From Bradyrhizobium sp. (GTDB lineage: Bacteria; Pseudomonadota; Alphaproteobacteria; Rhizobiales; Xanthobacteraceae), in the NCBI RefSeq assembly GCF_027307225.1, contig NZ_DAHUXJ010000094.1, positions 1 through 64,000 of the forward strand: a stretch of 64,000 bases of DNA. The letters run 5' to 3'. Positions 61,571-64,000 of this stretch are shown one piece after another. Each line of letters starts with the position of its first letter. Position 1 is the stretch's first letter. The translations under genes and the position numbers were made by a program. Below the pieces are notes generated by a model. The model did no database searches. It had not been told where the DNA came from and saw only the letters and a list, made by a program, of their open reading frames with translations.

Positions 61571-62794
61571 CTACTCCAGCGCGGCGTAGACGAGGTTGCG
61601 CACCAGCGTACGGGTATAGACACGCTGGCCCGGCGCCTGCGACATGAACAGGGCGAACAGGTCTTCCTTCGGATCGATCCAGAAGAAGGTGCCGCCCATG
61701 CCGCTCCAGAAGAACTGGCCGACCGAGCCCGAGAACGGCGCGATGCCTTCCTCGGTGCGCACGCCAAAGCCGAGACCGAAACTGTGGCCGGGCTGGGTCA
61801 GCGTGCCCTTGATCTCGACGGACGGATCGAGGTGATCGGACGCCATGAATTCCAGCGTCTTGCGGCCGATGATCCTCGTGCCATCGAGTTCGCCGCCGTT
61901 GAGCAGCATCTGCGCGAAGCGCGCATAGTCCATGGTGGTAGAGACGAGACCGCCGCCGCCGGATTCCATCACCGGCTTTTCCAGCATGTTGAAGAGCTGG
62001 ATCTTGTCGCCGTTCCAGGGATCCGTTGCGAACGGTTCGGCGAGGCGAGGGGCGTTTCCGGCCTCGGCATGGAAGGCGGTTTCGGTCATTTGCAGCGGCG
62101 CCAGAATGCGCTCGGTGAGGAATGTGCCGAGTGCTTTTCCGCTGACGACCTCAATGACGCGGCCGAGAATGTCGGTCGAGCGGCTGTAATTCCACTCCGC
62201 GCCGGGCTGGCAGATCAGCGGCAGGCTCGCGACCAGAGCCGCGTGCTCGGCATTCGTTATCTTGCGGCTGCGAACCCGCGATTGCTGATAGAGCTGTTGC
62301 ACCAGGCCGTTGCCGGTGTGTTCATACGTTATTCCCGAGGTGTGGCGCAGCAGATCCTGAATGGTAATCGCCCGCTTCACCGGCACGAGATCAAGCTTGC
62401 CGTTGTCCTCGACGCCGACCTTCTGCTCAGCAAATTCCGGAATGAATTTGGAAAGCGGATCGTCGAGCAGGAAGCGACCTTCCTCGAGCAACATCATGAC
62501 GCCGATGGAAACGATCGGCTTGGTCATGGAAAAGATGCGGAAGATCGAATCCTGCGCCATGGCGCGGCTTTCGGCCGGATTTTGCTTGCCCAACGCCTCG
62601 AACCAGCCGATCTGGCCGCCTCTTGCAACCATGATGGTCGCGCCCGGCATGGTTCCCTTGTCGATCTCGCGCCGGAAAACGTCCGACATCCGCTGCAGGC
62701 GCGAAGGCGACAGCCCCAGCGATTCCGGCTTGGCTTCCGGCAAGGGCGGAGTTTGCGGCCGGGTGGCTGGCTTCGTGGCGGTTTGCGCGGACAT
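61571..62794 (-). CDS. serine hydrolase, beta-lactamase class C/esterase-type
   Basis: 407 residues, EstB/class-C-like. SxxK at Ser89-Met-Thr-Lys92 (FRIFSMTKPIVS), YSR in EWNYSRSTDILG, and GMGGTFFWIDP near the end as the third motif. The Ser-Met-Thr-Lys form and LRHTSGITY are usual in Bradyrhizobium esterases of this fold. No signal peptide; a Pro/Thr-rich N-terminus (ATKPATRPQTPPLPEAKP). Second member of this fold in the window, only distantly similar to that at 34705. Convergent with the SDR operon. Confidence 0.9.
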   Translation of the reverse strand: MSAQTATKPATRPQTPPLPEAKPESLGLSPSRLQRMSDVFRREIDKGTMPGATIMVARGGQIGWFEALGKQNPAESRAMAQDSIFRIFSMTKPIVSIGVMMLLEEGRFLLDDPLSKFIPEFAEQKVGVEDNGKLDLVPVKRAITIQDLLRHTSGITYEHTGNGLVQQLYQQSRVRSRKITNAEHAALVASLPLICQPGAEWNYSRSTDILGRVIEVVSGKALGTFLTERILAPLQMTETAFHAEAGNAPRLAEPFATDPWNGDKIQLFNMLEKPVMESGGGGLVSTTMDYARFAQMLLNGGELDGTRIIGRKTLEFMASDHLDPSVEIKGTLTQPGHSFGLGFGVRTEEGIAPFSGSVGQFFWSGMGGTFFWIDPKEDLFALFMSQAPGQRVYTRTLVRNLVYAALE

Positions 62795-62957
62795 GGCGGT
62801 CTCCCCCTAATCTTGTCGTTGTTGCTCACTCTAATCTTTGGCGCGGCCGGACCGGAAGAACAAGAGCACGCAAAGGTCATATGGCCGCTTCGCCCTTGCC
62901 ATCGGGCCGTGGCCTATGCTTGAAACGGCGCGGATCGGGCGGCGACGCCGTCCGTAC

Positions 62958-63033
62958 AGGAGTGTAGCTCAATTGGTAGAGCACCGGTCTCCAAAACCGG
63001 GGGTCGCAGGTTCGAGCCCTGCCACTCCTGCCA
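62958..63033 (+). tRNA. tRNA-Trp (anticodon CCA)
   Basis: Acceptor AGGAGTG / CACTCCT, D-arm AGCTCAATTGGTAGAGC, anticodon loop CTCCAAA with CCA, T-arm GCAGGTTCGAGCCCTGC, discriminator G, encoded CCA. In many alphaproteobacteria secE-nusG follow this tRNA; no secE is visible before the window ends. Confidence 0.95.
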
Positions 63034-63168
63034 GCTAAATCAATATTTTAGCTGCCGCGCGGGTCGCGTGCGCCCGGCGCCGCCTCGTTAACGGATCGTT
63101 AACCGTCTAAGCCGATGCTTTCCTTCAAAGGCGCGGTGGAATCGGATTCCTGAGCCGACAACTGCACA

Positions 63169-63203
63169 AGAAAGCCGGCGGCGTAACGCCCGCCGGCTTT
63201 CTT
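63169..63203. terminator. bidirectional hairpin after tRNA-Trp
   Basis: GCCGGCGG / CCGCCGGC stem with an 8-nt loop, flanked by AAGAAA on the left and TTTCTT on the right, so it could terminate in both directions. It lies 135 bp beyond the tRNA. The rest of 63034-63384 holds no recognisable gene. Confidence 0.7.
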
Positions 63204-63384
63204 ACGTTTCAAATGTGGTCACATCTTTTCTCGTTTTCTCGCAAATCCGCATAGCGAGTTGCGCCGCTGTTCCATTCCCCGTATCCGGAACTGCGGGGAA
63301 CAGGGGAACGAACGGCTTTCGTCGGCGATTGTCCGGTACCCGCTTTGTCGGGTTCGTCTTCATGCAAATGAGGGAGCAATCCTG

Positions 63385-63753
63385 ATGAAACTGATATCGC
63401 TGGCTTTGGGCCTTGTGGCTGCATGTGTTGCTACCGCCGCGTCGGCCGAAACGGTCAATCTCACCGGCACGTACCAGTGCATCCAGATGTGCCGCGACGG
63501 CATGATCGGTGCGCCGACCTTCGTCACGCAGAATGGCGATTCCGTAAGCCTCACCACGGAAACGGGTGCGACATTCCACGCCTGGCCGGACTGGAACGCG
63601 CCCGCGAGCCGGCTCTGGATCGACGCCAAGGACGAAAGCGCGGTCTATTCGCCCGACGGCATGCGCATTCAGTTCGACGATGGCCGGGTTTGGCAGCGCG
63701 CTTTGCCGCCGGTCGTGCTCGGCCGCGCGCCGGTCGTCTATTACGGCAGGTAG
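63385..63753 (+). CDS. small exported protein of unknown function
   Basis: 122 residues. Signal peptide (KLISLALGLVAACVATAASA) and a mature domain of about 100 residues starting ETVNLTGTYQCIQMCRDGMI, with two Cys in a CxxxC spacing and a WPDWNAPASRLWIDAKDESA core. Beta-rich; similar secreted proteins occur in Bradyrhizobium. AGGGAGCAATCCTG decides the ATG. A hairpin follows the stop. Confidence 0.78.
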   Translation: MKLISLALGLVAACVATAASAETVNLTGTYQCIQMCRDGMIGAPTFVTQNGDSVSLTTETGATFHAWPDWNAPASRLWIDAKDESAVYSPDGMRIQFDDGRVWQRALPPVVLGRAPVVYYGR

Positions 63754-64000
63754 CTTGAAGTAGTTTGATGGCCGGGCTGGCGCACGTCGCGCTGTGCCCG
63801 GCCTTTGACCCGGGCTTTGCGCTCGCCTGCAAGATCAATGGCTTGCCGCAAATGCCTGGCAGGGCGTCCGAGCTGTGCCGGTACCGTCCTGCCTTGACCT
63901 TTGACCCCTTCCGCAGTACATACCGGCCACCTGCTGCCGGCCCGTTAATCGCGGATATCCGGCGCGGCTTTAAAACCCCCGAACAATCGAGCCCGCATGT
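63754..64000. other. terminal intergenic stretch
   Basis: GGCCGGGC / GCCCGGCC stem (63770-63803) followed by TTTG, a weak terminator for the gene at 63385. The remaining 200 bp is GC-rich and shows no frame or RNA I can support; a gene beyond the window probably starts nearby. Confidence 0.4.

Noticed and set aside
62838..63038. Plus-strand frame ending SVAQLVEHRSPKPGVAGSS
   Set aside because: It is the translation of tRNA-Trp itself, a frequent artefact.

Overview
The window looks like chromosome of a Bradyrhizobium-type alphaproteobacterium (family Nitrobacteraceae, order Hyphomicrobiales). This rests on uniformly high GC, the gene families (OpgC, DUF2336, Omp25/31-like porin, COG3904-type ClpP-fold proteins, ACAD11-like plus APH-kinase pair, BKACE enzyme) and palindromic intergenic repeats typical of that group. 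No rRNA operon, plasmid or phage module, CRISPR array or complete insertion sequence is visible. It is ordinary core and accessory chromosome with a few local anomalies.

Layout. 1-5.1 kb: an MFS carrier, a zinc alcohol dehydrogenase, an OpgC-like membrane protein and an FAD oxidoreductase of softer base composition. 5.4-10.2 kb: a PAS protein and a xylose-type sugar ABC operon (binding protein, ATPase, permease). 10.3-17.1 kb: rhomboid protease, CBS protein, patatin, exported protein, nitroreductase, thrS. 17.3-26.5 kb: a frameshifted ClpP-fold exported protein and its intact paralogue, MFS and amino-acid permeases, an exported hydrolase, a 55-residue membrane protein, yidD and an IscU/SufU-like scaffold. 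26.7-36.8 kb: folE, hisI, a lytic transglycosylase, DUF2336, an orphan response regulator and Hpt pair, nadK, S10 peptidase, serine hydrolase, TPR protein. 37-42.5 kb: many small secreted proteins and an outer-membrane beta-barrel. 42.5-46.8 kb: rlmB, tRNA-Tyr and an AlgI/AlgJ-like O-acetylation pair. 46.8-48.1 kb: tRNA-Gly carrying a 1.2-kb insert with a HigBA-like toxin-antitoxin pair, bounded by a 42-bp duplication of the tRNA 3' half. 49.6-62.8 kb: fatty/hydroxy-acid and small-molecule catabolism (BKACE, TetR, acyl-CoA dehydrogenase, APH kinase, Tat amidohydrolase, MetE-like protein, two SDRs, histidine phosphatase, serine hydrolase). The window ends after tRNA-Trp with a small exported protein.

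The strongest unexplained signals are non-coding. (1) A family of about 167-bp paired-hairpin repeats (four complete copies, one single hairpin, one half-hairpin) keeps exact architecture (78 + 13 + 76 bp) while stem sequences differ between loci and stay self-complementary. (2) A compact minus-strand unit at 46.53-46.73 kb has a near-consensus promoter (17-bp spacer), a 17-nt Shine-Dalgarno matching the complete 16S rRNA 3' tail, a 14-codon reading frame and a strong hairpin. (3) The tRNA-Gly mini-island. (4) A TTCAAAC/GTTTGAA palindrome beside a TetR gene and again 8.6 kb away between an SDR and a phosphatase, suggesting one regulon around an ACAD11/LvaAC-like 4-hydroxyacyl module. tRNA-Thr(TGT), Tyr(GTA), Gly(TCC) and Trp(CCA) lie in a conserved ancestral order but are spread over 22 kb.

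All functional calls come from reading sequence and motif memory only; no database search was run.
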